Source of the DNA: Tritonibacter mobilis
GTDB lineage: Bacteria > Pseudomonadota > Alphaproteobacteria > Rhodobacterales > Rhodobacteraceae
Direction: 5' to 3'
Assembly (NCBI RefSeq): GCF_001681715.1
Contig: NZ_LNWY01000003.1
Coordinates: 302,415 to 366,414, forward strand
Length of the DNA stretch: 64,000 nt
Positions 1 through 7,345 of this stretch are shown piece by piece. The notes under the pieces are model-generated. The model ran no database searches. It saw only the letters and a list, made by a program, of their open reading frames with translations, and had not been told where the DNA came from. The position numbers and the translations under genes are program-made. Numbering within the stretch: the first letter of the stretch is position 1; each line of letters begins with the position of its first letter.

Positions 1-75
1 ATGATCCGCAAAGGCCACAGCCGTCAGATCATGTATCGCGGCCTCATCTGCGCGTCTTTCCTGTCGAATATGCAT
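1..75 (-). CDS. GNAT family N-acetyltransferase, N-terminal fragment (runs off the window)
   Basis: Reading the minus strand from an ATG at 75, all 25 codons to the window edge are open and spell MHIRQERRADEAAIHDLTAV followed by AFADH. An I-R-x-E start followed by an A-A-I-x-x-L-T helix and AF is typical of the first strand and helix of GNAT acetyltransferases. A purine-rich AAAGGG lies about 8 nt upstream of the ATG. The gene lies downstream of the yjhX-like gene on the same strand, separated by a hairpin repeat. Only the first 25 residues are visible, so the acyl acceptor cannot be named. Confidence 0.6.
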   Translation of the reverse strand, partial: MHIRQERRADEAAIHDLTAVAFADH

Positions 76-87
76 TCAAAACCCTTT

Positions 88-136
88 CTTCTAACTCCAA
101 ATATCCCGGGGAGCGCGAGGGGCTGGCCCCTCGCAT
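88..136 (-). terminator. Dispersed hairpin element, copy A (terminator-like)
   Basis: A perfect 8-bp stem GCGAGGGG/CCCCTCGC with a 4-nt loop (115-134) is followed, reading minus, by CGCTCCCCGGGATATTTGG. It lies 48 nt downstream of the yjhX-like stop. The same arrangement recurs at 3762-3800 and 49003-49046, each time just 3' of a minus-strand gene. The weak T-tract makes it an imperfect intrinsic terminator. Confidence 0.6.
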
Positions 137-181
137 ACCCACACGAGCGTGAGAGAGCCGCCCCCCACGCTCCCCCTCACG

Positions 182-439
182 TCATCGATTGTCCAACTGT
201 GATCGCACCGAACGCCGCCCCTTGTCTGAGATCCGATAAGGGCTGGAGCACTTGCTCTCTACAAGCCGCTTACGCCGGAGTTTCTGAAAAATCTCGAGCG
301 TGCAATTGGTCAGGATCAGCCCGTCACGGGTATAACAGATCACCTCTGTGACCCGACCATTGGCGGCGCGTTCATAAAGGATGCGCCCACCCTGCGCCAA
401 CGCGTGCAACACGCGCTGTTCATTTTTGGAAATATTCAT
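182..439 (-). CDS. yjhX: YjhX family (UPF0386) small protein, toxin-like
   Basis: The 85-residue product starts MNISKNEQRVLHALAQGGRI and carries the YERAANGRVTEVICYTRDG and KLRRKRLVESK segments that mark the YjhX/UPF0386 family. The fold is predicted to be a small winged-helix type. The family is often listed as a toxin, but a role here is unproven and I see no antitoxin gene beside it. I chose the ATG at 439 because the reading frame upstream (to 553) has no family resemblance. It follows the phosphorylase gene by 184 nt on the same strand, and that gap holds two hairpins. Confidence 0.8.
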   Translation of the reverse strand: MNISKNEQRVLHALAQGGRILYERAANGRVTEVICYTRDGLILTNCTLEIFQKLRRKRLVESKCSSPYRISDKGRRSVRSQLDNR

Positions 440-510
440 CGAATGTTGCCTGTGATTGAACCACGTCAAACCGGCACGCGCACGCCAAAGCGCCGCGCCT
501 GCGCGGGTGC

Positions 511-600
511 GACAGGTTTCGGGTGAGCCGAACCTGTCAGCGGGTGGTTGCAATCTCCAACATCAACAATTCCCTAGTCTAGAGGGGCATTTGCCCTCTC
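511..600. other. Two stem-loops between phosphorylase and yjhX-like genes
   Basis: Stem-loop one, 511-538, pairs GACAGGTT(T)CGG with CCGAACCTGTC around a GTGAG loop. Stem-loop two, 581-600, pairs AGAGGGGCA with TGCCCTCT, with one bulged G and a 2-3 nt loop. Neither is followed by a run of T on either strand, so neither is a standard intrinsic terminator. They may stabilise the mRNA 3' end of the phosphorylase transcript or form part of the yjhX-like leader. Confidence 0.4.
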
Positions 601-623
601 GTATCACCGCAAAGGCCCCTGCC

Positions 624-2360
624 TCAACCCTGATTGGTAATCCAGCGACACTGATAAGGCGCAAGTGTGATCTCTGCATCGCTCGCAAAAGCCTCAGTCG
701 ACAACAGATCCCGCCAATGCTCGCCTTCAATCAGGTTCAGCGCACCGGGCGGCAAAATCACCGCCTCCCCGCTCACGTTATGCAACGCAAAAATCGACTG
801 CGCCCGGTCCAAAGACTGCCGCCACAGGGCAAACACCCGATCATCCAACTGCAATGTGAACTGCGTGGCGTTGGGGTGAAATGCTGCCTGTTTTGCCCGG
901 ATCTTTAGCCGCTCGGACAGGGCCATCAACACCCGCGCCTGATCGCTTCCGGCATCTGACAGGCAGTTTTTTAACTCAGGATAATCCCATCGATGCCGGT
1001 TGATCGCCCGGTTCATGCCACGCCGCTCCACCGCCTCATGATCATTCGCCGTTGCAAGCATCGCATGGATATAAAACGCCGGAATACCCTCAAGCCCCAT
1101 CGGGATCGTCTGCGCGCAGATAAACCGCTCTACTTTCGACCCTTCACCTCCCTCAAACGTGCGGCTCAACGCATCAAAATAGGTGCAATTCACCTCATAA
1201 GGGGCCTCACCGCCACCGGGCAGACTGCGCATCGAAACGAGACCACCGCCGGCCCGCACACAGTCAATCATCTGATCGATCTCGCCTTGTGGGAGCACGC
1301 CCTCCGCAGGGCGCATGCCGATCCCGTCGTGGCTTGCAGTGAAGTTCAGATAGGCACAGCCCAAAGGCGCTGGCGGCATCGCGCGCGCCCACTTCAGCAA
1401 ATACCGGGCCGACCCTGCCATCATTGCATGCAGGATCAGCGGTGGCAGCGGAAAGTTATAAACCACATGCGCTTCATTTCGATTGCCAAAATAGCTGAGG
1501 TTTTCAGCGCGCGGCACGTTGGTTTCCGTCAACAGAACCACCGTCTCCGTCGCGTAATCCGCCAATAGCCGCAGCAGTTGAACAATCGCATGGGTTTCAG
1601 CCAAATGGATCGAGGATGTCCCCACCTGTTTCCAGATAAACGCCACCGCATCGAGCCGGACAATCCGCACCCCCTGATCGATATGCAGACGGATAATGCG
1701 CAGGATCTCCAGCAGCACCTCGGGGTTTTCAAAATTCAGATCGACCTGATCGTGACTGAAGGTACACCAGACATGTTTCGCACCACTGGAGGTCGCCACC
1801 TCCTGCAGCAATGGGGTTGTGCGCGGACGCACCACGGCGCTTAGATCGTCTTCTGGCGAGGCCTCGTAAAAGAACCGATCAAATGGTGCCTGCCCCTGCC
1901 GATAGGCATTGAACCACGGGCTCTGCGACGACACGTGATTAAGCACCATATCCGACATCAAATGAAACGCGCTGCCAATGCGGCGAATATCGGCCCAGTC
2001 ACCAAGCTCCGGGTTCACCTTGCGGTAATCCGTCACCGCAAACCCATCATCGGAGGTGAATGGAAAAAACGGCAGGATATGCACCCCATTCACCACGCCC
2101 TTCATATGGGTCAGCAGAAAGTCGTGTAGCAAATCCAGCGGCTTATGCGCACCGTCCCGAATAGAGTTGCCATAGGTGATCAGCAGGGCATCGCCTTCGG
2201 ACCAGAGCGAATTCCCGGGCGTGCGCGGGCGTTTGCGCCGATGGGTGCCTTCGGGCCAAAAGGCCTCTACCACTTTGGAGCCGAGGATTTCAGCGTCCAG
2301 ATCCGGATAGATCCGCTGTAAGAGTTGCGACAGTCTCGCAGCAAAGGACGTGGCCATCAT
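624..2360 (-). CDS. GH13 subfamily 18 alpha-glycoside phosphorylase, probably glucosylglycerate phosphorylase
   Basis: A 578-residue cytosolic enzyme. GH13 motifs appear in order: DMVLNHV (region I), RIVRLDAVAFIWKQVGTS (region II, nucleophile Asp), VVLLTETNVP (acid/base Glu) and NFTASHDGIGMRP (region IV). The TETNVP..ENLSYFGN and AVAFIWK signatures and the ~580-residue length match glucosylglycerate phosphorylases (E. coli YcjM type) better than the shorter, ~500-residue sucrose phosphorylases. The expected products are glucose 1-phosphate plus glycerate. The start is the first of two adjacent ATGs, behind GAGAGGGAGA. The frame stays open to 3350, but that extension is antisense to gap. It is divergent from gap and shares a LacI-type operator with it. 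Confidence 0.85.
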   Translation of the reverse strand: MMATSFAARLSQLLQRIYPDLDAEILGSKVVEAFWPEGTHRRKRPRTPGNSLWSEGDALLITYGNSIRDGAHKPLDLLHDFLLTHMKGVVNGVHILPFFPFTSDDGFAVTDYRKVNPELGDWADIRRIGSAFHLMSDMVLNHVSSQSPWFNAYRQGQAPFDRFFYEASPEDDLSAVVRPRTTPLLQEVATSSGAKHVWCTFSHDQVDLNFENPEVLLEILRIIRLHIDQGVRIVRLDAVAFIWKQVGTSSIHLAETHAIVQLLRLLADYATETVVLLTETNVPRAENLSYFGNRNEAHVVYNFPLPPLILHAMMAGSARYLLKWARAMPPAPLGCAYLNFTASHDGIGMRPAEGVLPQGEIDQMIDCVRAGGGLVSMRSLPGGGEAPYEVNCTYFDALSRTFEGGEGSKVERFICAQTIPMGLEGIPAFYIHAMLATANDHEAVERRGMNRAINRHRWDYPELKNCLSDAGSDQARVLMALSERLKIRAKQAAFHPNATQFTLQLDDRVFALWRQSLDRAQSIFALHNVSGEAVILPPGALNLIEGEHWRDLLSTEAFASDAEITLAPYQCRWITNQG

Positions 2361-2687
2361 TCTCCCTCTCTGCACGCGCGCGCAGCATGTCCCCAACCTG
2401 CGCCAACCCATGCAGACGCGTTTCAATCCTATGAGCCACAAATCGCTCGGGCAAATTCTGCGCCTCAGAAACCGAGCCTGCACAGCGCATCTGACCAATT
2501 TACGGGCATATTCCGCGCAACCCGGCCCATCTGCGCTATTCTCCGCATGAAGCCCCCCATTTCGACCAGCCCGGCGCTCACGTGACGGGGCTTGATTGGC
2601 AGCTTCGTTAGCGTTAACGATAGCCGCGAGTGATAGCGGTACCAGTTTCGGTACCGTGCCCGGAAACCCAACCGGAGTTATTGGCAA
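2361..2687. promoter_or_regulatory. Divergent regulatory region of the phosphorylase gene and gap
   Basis: No gene is supported in these 327 nt. A TTGATT at 2592-2597 is followed after 17 nt by TAACGA, a plausible plus-strand promoter for gap. The LacI-type site at 2607-2618 lies in its spacer and overlaps the -10. Two GGTACC palindromes follow at about 2639 and 2652. GGAG at 2674-2677 is the gap ribosome-binding site. Confidence 0.5.
2607..2618. promoter_or_regulatory. LacI-family-type operator GTTAGCGTTAAC (copy 1)
   Basis: This 12-mer differs by one base from the perfect palindrome GTTAGCGCTAAC found upstream of pgi (41178-41189). It has the central-CG palindromic form typical of LacI-family sites. 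It overlaps the candidate -10 of gap, which would fit repression of gap; the effect on the divergent phosphorylase gene cannot be told. Confidence 0.55.
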
Positions 2688-3692
2688 ATGACCCTTAAGA
2701 TCGCGATCAATGGATTTGGCCGGATTGGCCGCAATGTGCTGCGCGCGCTGTTGGAAAACGACACCACCGACGTCGAAGTGGTGGCAATCAACGACCTCGC
2801 GCCCCCCGCCACCCAAGTTCACCTGCTGAAATTCGACAGCGTGCATGGCCGCCTCAACGCCGATGTCACGGTCGAGGGCGACACGATGAAAGTGGGCCGT
2901 CATGAAATTCGCCTGACCGCGATCCGCAACCCTGAAGAGCTGCCGTGGTCTGATGTGGATATCGCCTATGAATGCACCGGCCTCTTCACCAGTCGTGAAA
3001 AAGCGGCCATGCATCTGAAGAACGGCTCCAAACGGGTGCTGATCTCTGCACCGGGCACCGAGGTCGACCGCACCGTGGTCTTTGGCGTCAACCACCAAGA
3101 CCTCACCGCAGATGATATCGTGGTCTCCAATGCGTCCTGCACCACCAACTGTCTCGCACCGGTGGCAAAGGTGCTGGACGATGCCTTTGGCATCAAGACC
3201 GGCTATATGACCACAATCCACGCCTACACGGGCGACCAGCCGACCCATGACACAACCCACAAGGATCTCTACCGCGCCCGTGCGGCAGCATTGTCGATGA
3301 TCCCGACCTCCACGGGCGCGGCGCGGGCCATTTCCCTCGTGCTGCCGCACCTGAAAGGTCGCCTTGAAGGTTCCGCCATCCGCGTGCCCACCCCGAATGT
3401 CTCAGTTGTGGACCTGACCTTCCAACCCGAGCGCGCCGCTTCTGTTGAGGGGATCAATGCCGCCATTGAGGCCGCCTCAAAAGAGGGTCCGCTCAAAGGT
3501 GTCCTCGGCTACGAGGAGGCGCCACTGGTCTCCATCGACTTCAACCACGACAAACGCTCCTCAATCTTTGCCGCACCACAAACGGCCGTCACCTCCGAGG
3601 GTCTGGTGCGCGTGGTCAGCTGGTATGACAACGAATGGGGCTTTTCCAACCGGATGATTGACACCGGTCGCGCCATGGGCAAATTTCTCTGA
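2688..3692 (+). CDS. gap: Type I glyceraldehyde-3-phosphate dehydrogenase
   Basis: A 334-residue enzyme that interconverts glyceraldehyde 3-phosphate and 1,3-bisphosphoglycerate in the cytosol. The Rossmann motif NGFGRIGR lies at residues 8-15. The active-site ASCTTNC has catalytic Cys151, with His178 in TTIHAYTGDQ. The C-terminal WYDNEWGFSNRM is complete. Asn35-Asp36 after the second beta strand suggests NAD rather than NADP use, but this is weak. Length and start (ATG with GGAG 10 nt upstream) are normal. It ends in its own hairpin terminator and is divergent from the phosphorylase gene, sharing a LacI-type site. Confidence 0.96.
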   Translation: MTLKIAINGFGRIGRNVLRALLENDTTDVEVVAINDLAPPATQVHLLKFDSVHGRLNADVTVEGDTMKVGRHEIRLTAIRNPEELPWSDVDIAYECTGLFTSREKAAMHLKNGSKRVLISAPGTEVDRTVVFGVNHQDLTADDIVVSNASCTTNCLAPVAKVLDDAFGIKTGYMTTIHAYTGDQPTHDTTHKDLYRARAAALSMIPTSTGAARAISLVLPHLKGRLEGSAIRVPTPNVSVVDLTFQPERAASVEGINAAIEAASKEGPLKGVLGYEEAPLVSIDFNHDKRSSIFAAPQTAVTSEGLVRVVSWYDNEWGFSNRMIDTGRAMGKFL

Positions 3693-3720
3693 CCCAAACC
3701 GGGTAGGACAGTCATAAAAG

Positions 3721-3751
3721 AGGGCCACAGCAGATGCGGTGGTCCTTTTTT
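3721..3751 (+). terminator. Intrinsic terminator of gap
   Basis: AGGGCCAC (3721-3728) pairs with GTGGTCCT (3739-3746), with one G-T wobble, and is followed by a T6 run. It lies 29 nt after the gap stop. Confidence 0.8.
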
Positions 3752-3761
3752 CGAGTTCTTC

Positions 3762-3800
3762 TAACCAAAAATATCCCGGAGCGCGAGGCAGAGCCTCGCA
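3762..3800 (-). terminator. Dispersed hairpin element, copy B
   Basis: A 7-bp stem GCGAGGC/GCCTCGC with an AGA loop (3783-3799) is followed on the minus strand by GCTCCGGGATATTTTTGG. The flank TTCTTCTAAC and the AATATCCCGG core also occur in copy A. The T5 tract on the minus strand fits termination of chrR, whose stop is 28 nt away. Confidence 0.65.
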
Positions 3801-3827
3801 TCCCAAAGCTGACATCAGCGCAAGGCG

Positions 3828-4463
3828 TCAGATCCGGAAAATCGGCTGCAACAGGCGCGGCACAAAAGAACGGAACCGCAGCGACGCATCGGTCGCCGCC
3901 AGGCAGATACAGGCAGGACCGTCCTCGGCGATCGGCTCATGCTCCAGATCCCCATCGGCCACCTCCACATCTCCAACACCAAAGCGGCCCGTCTCATCCC
4001 GAAACGCCCCCTGTAGAACCATGGTCAGTTCCAGCCCGTTGTGACCGTGATCCGGCACCCCTTGCCCGCCGGGAATGTAAAGCAGGCGCACACTGCCGCT
4101 GCGGTCGTGATCCAAGATCATCTGCCGCACGCCCAGCCCCAAAGGCTTCCATTTGGGGGGCAGACCGCCCAGCGCTTCCATAACCGGGGCCGGAAAAATA
4201 CCTGCGCGATCGTGGCGTTGTTCAATGGCGACCGGGTCGTCCAACGCATCAAACAACCGCCCCTTGAGACCAGAAGACACCTCCGTCGCTGGCATGTCAT
4301 CCAAAAGTGCGCCGCCCAATGCCTCATGCGCGCCAAGCCGAGCGCGACACTCGTCGCACATGGACACATGCGCTGCCACCACCAGCGAAAAAGCCTTTGT
4401 CAGGTTTCCCGCCGCATAGGCGATCAGCAACTCATCAGGGATGTGGTGCGTAATGCCCGTCAT
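3828..4463 (-). CDS. chrR: ChrR-type anti-sigma-E factor (zinc, cupin)
   Basis: A 211-residue cytosolic anti-sigma factor that would hold RpoE inactive until singlet oxygen or organic peroxide stress. The N-terminal zinc anti-sigma domain has His6/His7 and HVSMCDEC (His32, Cys36, Cys39). The C-terminal cupin has the metal-ligand pattern H139-x-H141-x3-E145 and H175, matching the four cupin ligands known in Rhodobacter sphaeroides ChrR. Its ATG overlaps the rpoE stop (ATGA), so the two are translationally coupled at matched levels. Termination is probably at hairpin copy B. Confidence 0.93.
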   Translation of the reverse strand: MTGITHHIPDELLIAYAAGNLTKAFSLVVAAHVSMCDECRARLGAHEALGGALLDDMPATEVSSGLKGRLFDALDDPVAIEQRHDRAGIFPAPVMEALGGLPPKWKPLGLGVRQMILDHDRSGSVRLLYIPGGQGVPDHGHNGLELTMVLQGAFRDETGRFGVGDVEVADGDLEHEPIAEDGPACICLAATDASLRFRSFVPRLLQPIFRI

Positions 4464-5017
4464 TTGCGTTCCGTTCCCTTCAACTCGTGACGCAGTTTTT
4501 CCAGCCCCAGCCGGATGCGCGATTTGATGGTGCCCAACGGCAGGCCGGTTTCGGCCTTGATCTCCGCATGGGTCAACTCGCCCAGATAGGCGCGTTCCAC
4601 CATGTCACGCTGCGCGGGCTTCAATGTCTTTAATGCCGCGCGTAAAGCCTGCGTTTCCTGTTCCAGCGCCACCACCTGTGACGCGTCATCCTCTGTATCC
4701 TCGACCGGCTTCAGTTCTTCCGGCACCGGTCGCTTTTCCTTGCGCAATATGTCGATTTGCCGGTTGCGGGCGATCTGGTAGATCCACGCAGAGACCTGCG
4801 CGCGACCGGGGTCAAACATATGCGCCTTGCGCCAGACCGTGAGCATCACGTCCTGCACAATGTCTTCCGCCTGCGCAGGCGGCAGCCCCGAGCGGCAAAT
4901 GACACCTTTAAGACGGGGCGCAAAATGGTCGAACAGACGGCCAAAAGCCACCTTGTCCCGCTGATCGCGCACCGCCAGCATCCAGACCGTCGTCTCGGAA
5001 TATGCTTCGCCTGTCAC
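4460..5017 (-). CDS. rpoE: RpoE, group-11 ECF sigma factor (singlet-oxygen sigma-E)
   Basis: A 185-residue sigma-70 family factor. Region 2 runs from AFGRLFDHFAPRLKG to AEDIVQDVMLTVWRKAHMFD and SAWIYQIARNRQIDILR. Region 4 runs from LKPAQRDMVERAYLGELTHA to GLPLGTIKSRIRLGLEKLR. I start it at the GTG at 5017: GGGAGAG lies about 8 nt upstream, and the length then fits the family. The open frame up to 5266 would cross the divergent promoter and lacks sigma homology. Coupling to chrR and the divergent lipid operon reproduce the Rhodobacter singlet-oxygen response layout. Confidence 0.92.
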   Translation of the reverse strand: MTGEAYSETTVWMLAVRDQRDKVAFGRLFDHFAPRLKGVICRSGLPPAQAEDIVQDVMLTVWRKAHMFDPGRAQVSAWIYQIARNRQIDILRKEKRPVPEELKPVEDTEDDASQVVALEQETQALRAALKTLKPAQRDMVERAYLGELTHAEIKAETGLPLGTIKSRIRLGLEKLRHELKGTERK

Positions 5018-5123
5018 TCTGTCGCTCTCCCGGCAACTGCTTGTGCCCTCGCTCACCCTAGCGGGCGCGACGGGGGCTTCAAGGCTGTCATCGCAAAGAG
5101 CGTCAGGAGCTTCAAACATAATT

Positions 5124-5153
5124 CCACTACGCGCCGGTGATGGAGCTGGATCA
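5124..5153 (-). promoter_or_regulatory. Candidate sigma-E autoregulatory promoter of rpoE-chrR
   Basis: Reading minus, TGATCC (5153-5148) is followed after 18 nt by TAGTGG (5129-5124). The -35 is perfect for group-11 ECF sigmas but the -10 is only a partial match to TAAG. Transcription would start near 5118 and leave a leader of about 100 nt before the GTG at 5017. Confidence 0.5.
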
Positions 5154-5211
5154 CAAAAAATCTGCGCCATCGCAAAATCAGCGGATACCCCGACATATTT
5201 TTCCGCTTTTT

Positions 5212-5242
5212 TGATCCGATCTAGCGCCTCGCCTCGTAAGCT
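5212..5242 (+). promoter_or_regulatory. Sigma-E (ECF11) promoter of the lipid operon
   Basis: TGATCC (5212-5217), 19 nt, then TAAGCT (5237-5242) is the consensus spacing and sequence for RpoE of the ChrR family. The start point would fall near 5248, about 17 nt before the ATG at 5265. This rules out the ATG at 5244 as the start of the first gene. Confidence 0.85.
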
Positions 5243-5264
5243 CATGAAAACCGATGGAGAATAC

Positions 5265-6575
5265 ATGTCCTTTGATGCCCTGCCCTCTCAGCGCCGCCGG
5301 ATCGCCATTGTCGGCGGTGGCATATCCGGTCTGGCCGCCGCATGGCTCCTTGGTCCACGTCATGACGTGACCCTGTTTGAGTCTTCCGCGCGCCTCGGGG
5401 GGCATGCACGCACGGTAACGGCAGGCATTCGCGGCGATCAGCCGGTGGATACCGGGTTCATCGTGTTTAACTATGTGAATTACCCGCATCTGACGCGCAT
5501 GTTCAACGCGCTGGATGTGCCGGTGGTGCGCAGCGACATGTCCTTTGGCGCGACCATTCAGAACGGTGCGGTGGAATACGGGCTGAAGGATATGGGGGCA
5601 TTGTTTGGTCAGCGCCGCAACCTTGGCCGGCCCGCATTCTTTGGCATGGTGCGCGATATCTTGCGTTTCAACGCCCGCGCCGAGAGCGTGGCCCGTGATG
5701 ACAGCACCACCATTGGCGAGATGGTGCAGGAACTGTCTTTGGGTGATTGGTTTCAGCGCTATTATCTGATGCCGATATGCGGCGCGATCTGGTCCACCCC
5801 CCCCGAAGAGATCCGCGCATTCCCGGCCCGCTCTTTGGTGCGGTTCTTTCGCAATCACGCGCTGCTTTCGGCCTCGGGTCAGCATCAATGGTGGACGGTC
5901 AAAGGTGGCAGCCGCGAATACGTCCGCCGCCTGACCCAACATCTGCAAAAGATCGGCGTGGATCTGCGCGCAGCCTGTCCGGTGCAATCGGTCGAGCGCA
6001 CTGAGGATGGCGTCACCCTGCGCCTATCCGAGGGGCGTGTGGAGGGTTTTGACGAGGTGATTTTCGCCTGCCATTCGGATGATGCCCTGCGCCTGCTGGC
6101 CCGCCCCACGCCCCAGGAACAGGCCACCCTCGGGGTAATGCGCTATCAGGACAATCACATGATCCTGCACCGGGATGCGGGCCAGATGCCCCACCGCCGC
6201 GCCTGCTGGTCCTCTTGGGTCTATAAGGCAGATCAGCGTGACAACCGCCCGGCGATTGGCGTCACCTATTGGATGAACCGCTTGCAGAACCTGCCGGAAA
6301 ACGATCCGCTGTTTGTCTCTCTCAACCCCGTGCAGGACGTAAACCCAAAGCTGATCTATGACGATAAAACCTTTCGCCACCCGGTATTTGATCGCGCCGC
6401 GATCCGGGCACAGGGGGCGGTACAGGCGATGCAGGGGCAGAACCACACATGGTTTGCGGGGGCCTATCTGCGCCACGGTTTCCATGAGGACGGCTTTGCC
6501 AGCGCAGTGCGCGTCGCACGCGGCATCGACGCCCGCTATCACAGCAACCGCGACGCCGCAGAGTTGCTCGCATGA
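5265..6575 (+). CDS. FAD-dependent amine-oxidase-like oxidoreductase (UfaD-like)
   Basis: A 436-residue flavoprotein and first gene of the sigma-E operon. The dinucleotide-binding fingerprint RIAIVGGGISGLAAAWLLG is near the N-terminus, followed by FESSARLGGHARTV, and the C-terminus has WFAGAYLRHGFHEDG, the usual NAD(P)/FAD amine-oxidase ending. The start is set by GGAG 5 nt upstream and by the promoter position. In Rhodobacter sphaeroides a related sigma-E-controlled flavoprotein is, as I recall, a fatty-acid desaturase in furan fatty acid synthesis; assigning that activity here is inference. Its stop overlaps the DUF1365 start (ATGA). Confidence 0.88.
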   Translation: MSFDALPSQRRRIAIVGGGISGLAAAWLLGPRHDVTLFESSARLGGHARTVTAGIRGDQPVDTGFIVFNYVNYPHLTRMFNALDVPVVRSDMSFGATIQNGAVEYGLKDMGALFGQRRNLGRPAFFGMVRDILRFNARAESVARDDSTTIGEMVQELSLGDWFQRYYLMPICGAIWSTPPEEIRAFPARSLVRFFRNHALLSASGQHQWWTVKGGSREYVRRLTQHLQKIGVDLRAACPVQSVERTEDGVTLRLSEGRVEGFDEVIFACHSDDALRLLARPTPQEQATLGVMRYQDNHMILHRDAGQMPHRRACWSSWVYKADQRDNRPAIGVTYWMNRLQNLPENDPLFVSLNPVQDVNPKLIYDDKTFRHPVFDRAAIRAQGAVQAMQGQNHTWFAGAYLRHGFHEDGFASAVRVARGIDARYHSNRDAAELLA

Positions 6576-7345
6576 GCACGCCCGGCGACCATACCCCCCG
6601 CTGGCCGCAATATCTGGCGGGCACCACCACCCATGCGCGACGTGGCGGCATCCAAAACGCCTTTCGCTACGGGGTGGACTATGTGCTGCTCGACCCGAAC
6701 TCGACCCGGGGTCCGCTGCTATTTTCGCGCAATCGCTGGAATCTTGCCTCCGTCATGGATCGCAATCACGGCGGCGCCCCAAAACAGGGACGCGGGCTGA
6801 CCTGGGCGAAAGAGGTCTTTGAACGCGCAGGGCTTGCCCCGGACGGACTAACGATCCTGCTGCTGACGCAACCGAGCTTTCTGGGCTATATTTTCAACCC
6901 CGTGAGCTTTTGGCTTGCCTATGACGGCGATGACCTGCGCGCGGTGATCGCAGAGGTCTCAAACACCTTTGGCGACCGTCACAGTTATCTCTGCGCGCAG
7001 CCCGATTTTGCACCGATCACGGCCAAAACCTGCCTGACTGCGCAGAAAATCTTTCACGTCTCGCCTTTTCAGGAGGTCGCGGGCGCGTATCGGTTTACCT
7101 TTGATATAACGAAGTCACGGATCGCCATCCGCATCGCCCATGAAAACGGCGCGGAAGGCGTGATCGCCACTTTGGTGGGCGACTTGCACGACCTGAACAA
7201 CGCCCGCCTGATCAAAGCCAGCCTGCGCCGCCCGCTCGGCGCGATGCGCACTGTTGCGCTGATCTACTGGCAGGCCCTGAAACTCAAACTCAAGGGCGCG
7301 CGCTACAGAAGACGCCCGCTTCCGCCCGAACAGGAGGTAAGCTGA
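6572..7345 (+). CDS. DUF1365 family protein
   Basis: A 257-residue protein of unknown activity, recognised by FRYGVDYVLLD near the start, LLTQPSFLGYIFNPVSFWLAYD, EVSNTFGDRHSYL and the KIFHVSPFQ block of DUF1365. Family members are routinely encoded between a flavin oxidoreductase and a Cfa-like methyltransferase, as here, which suggests a role in modifying membrane fatty acids. It overlaps the upstream gene by 4 nt and shares 1 nt with the next, so the three are probably made together. Confidence 0.9.
   Translation: MSTPGDHTPRWPQYLAGTTTHARRGGIQNAFRYGVDYVLLDPNSTRGPLLFSRNRWNLASVMDRNHGGAPKQGRGLTWAKEVFERAGLAPDGLTILLLTQPSFLGYIFNPVSFWLAYDGDDLRAVIAEVSNTFGDRHSYLCAQPDFAPITAKTCLTAQKIFHVSPFQEVAGAYRFTFDITKSRIAIRIAHENGAEGVIATLVGDLHDLNNARLIKASLRRPLGAMRTVALIYWQALKLKLKGARYRRRPLPPEQEVS

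Noticed and set aside
2361..3350. N-terminal extension of the phosphorylase frame to 908 residues
   Set aside because: It is antisense to gap and has no GH13 homology; the ATG at 2360 has a good ribosome-binding site.
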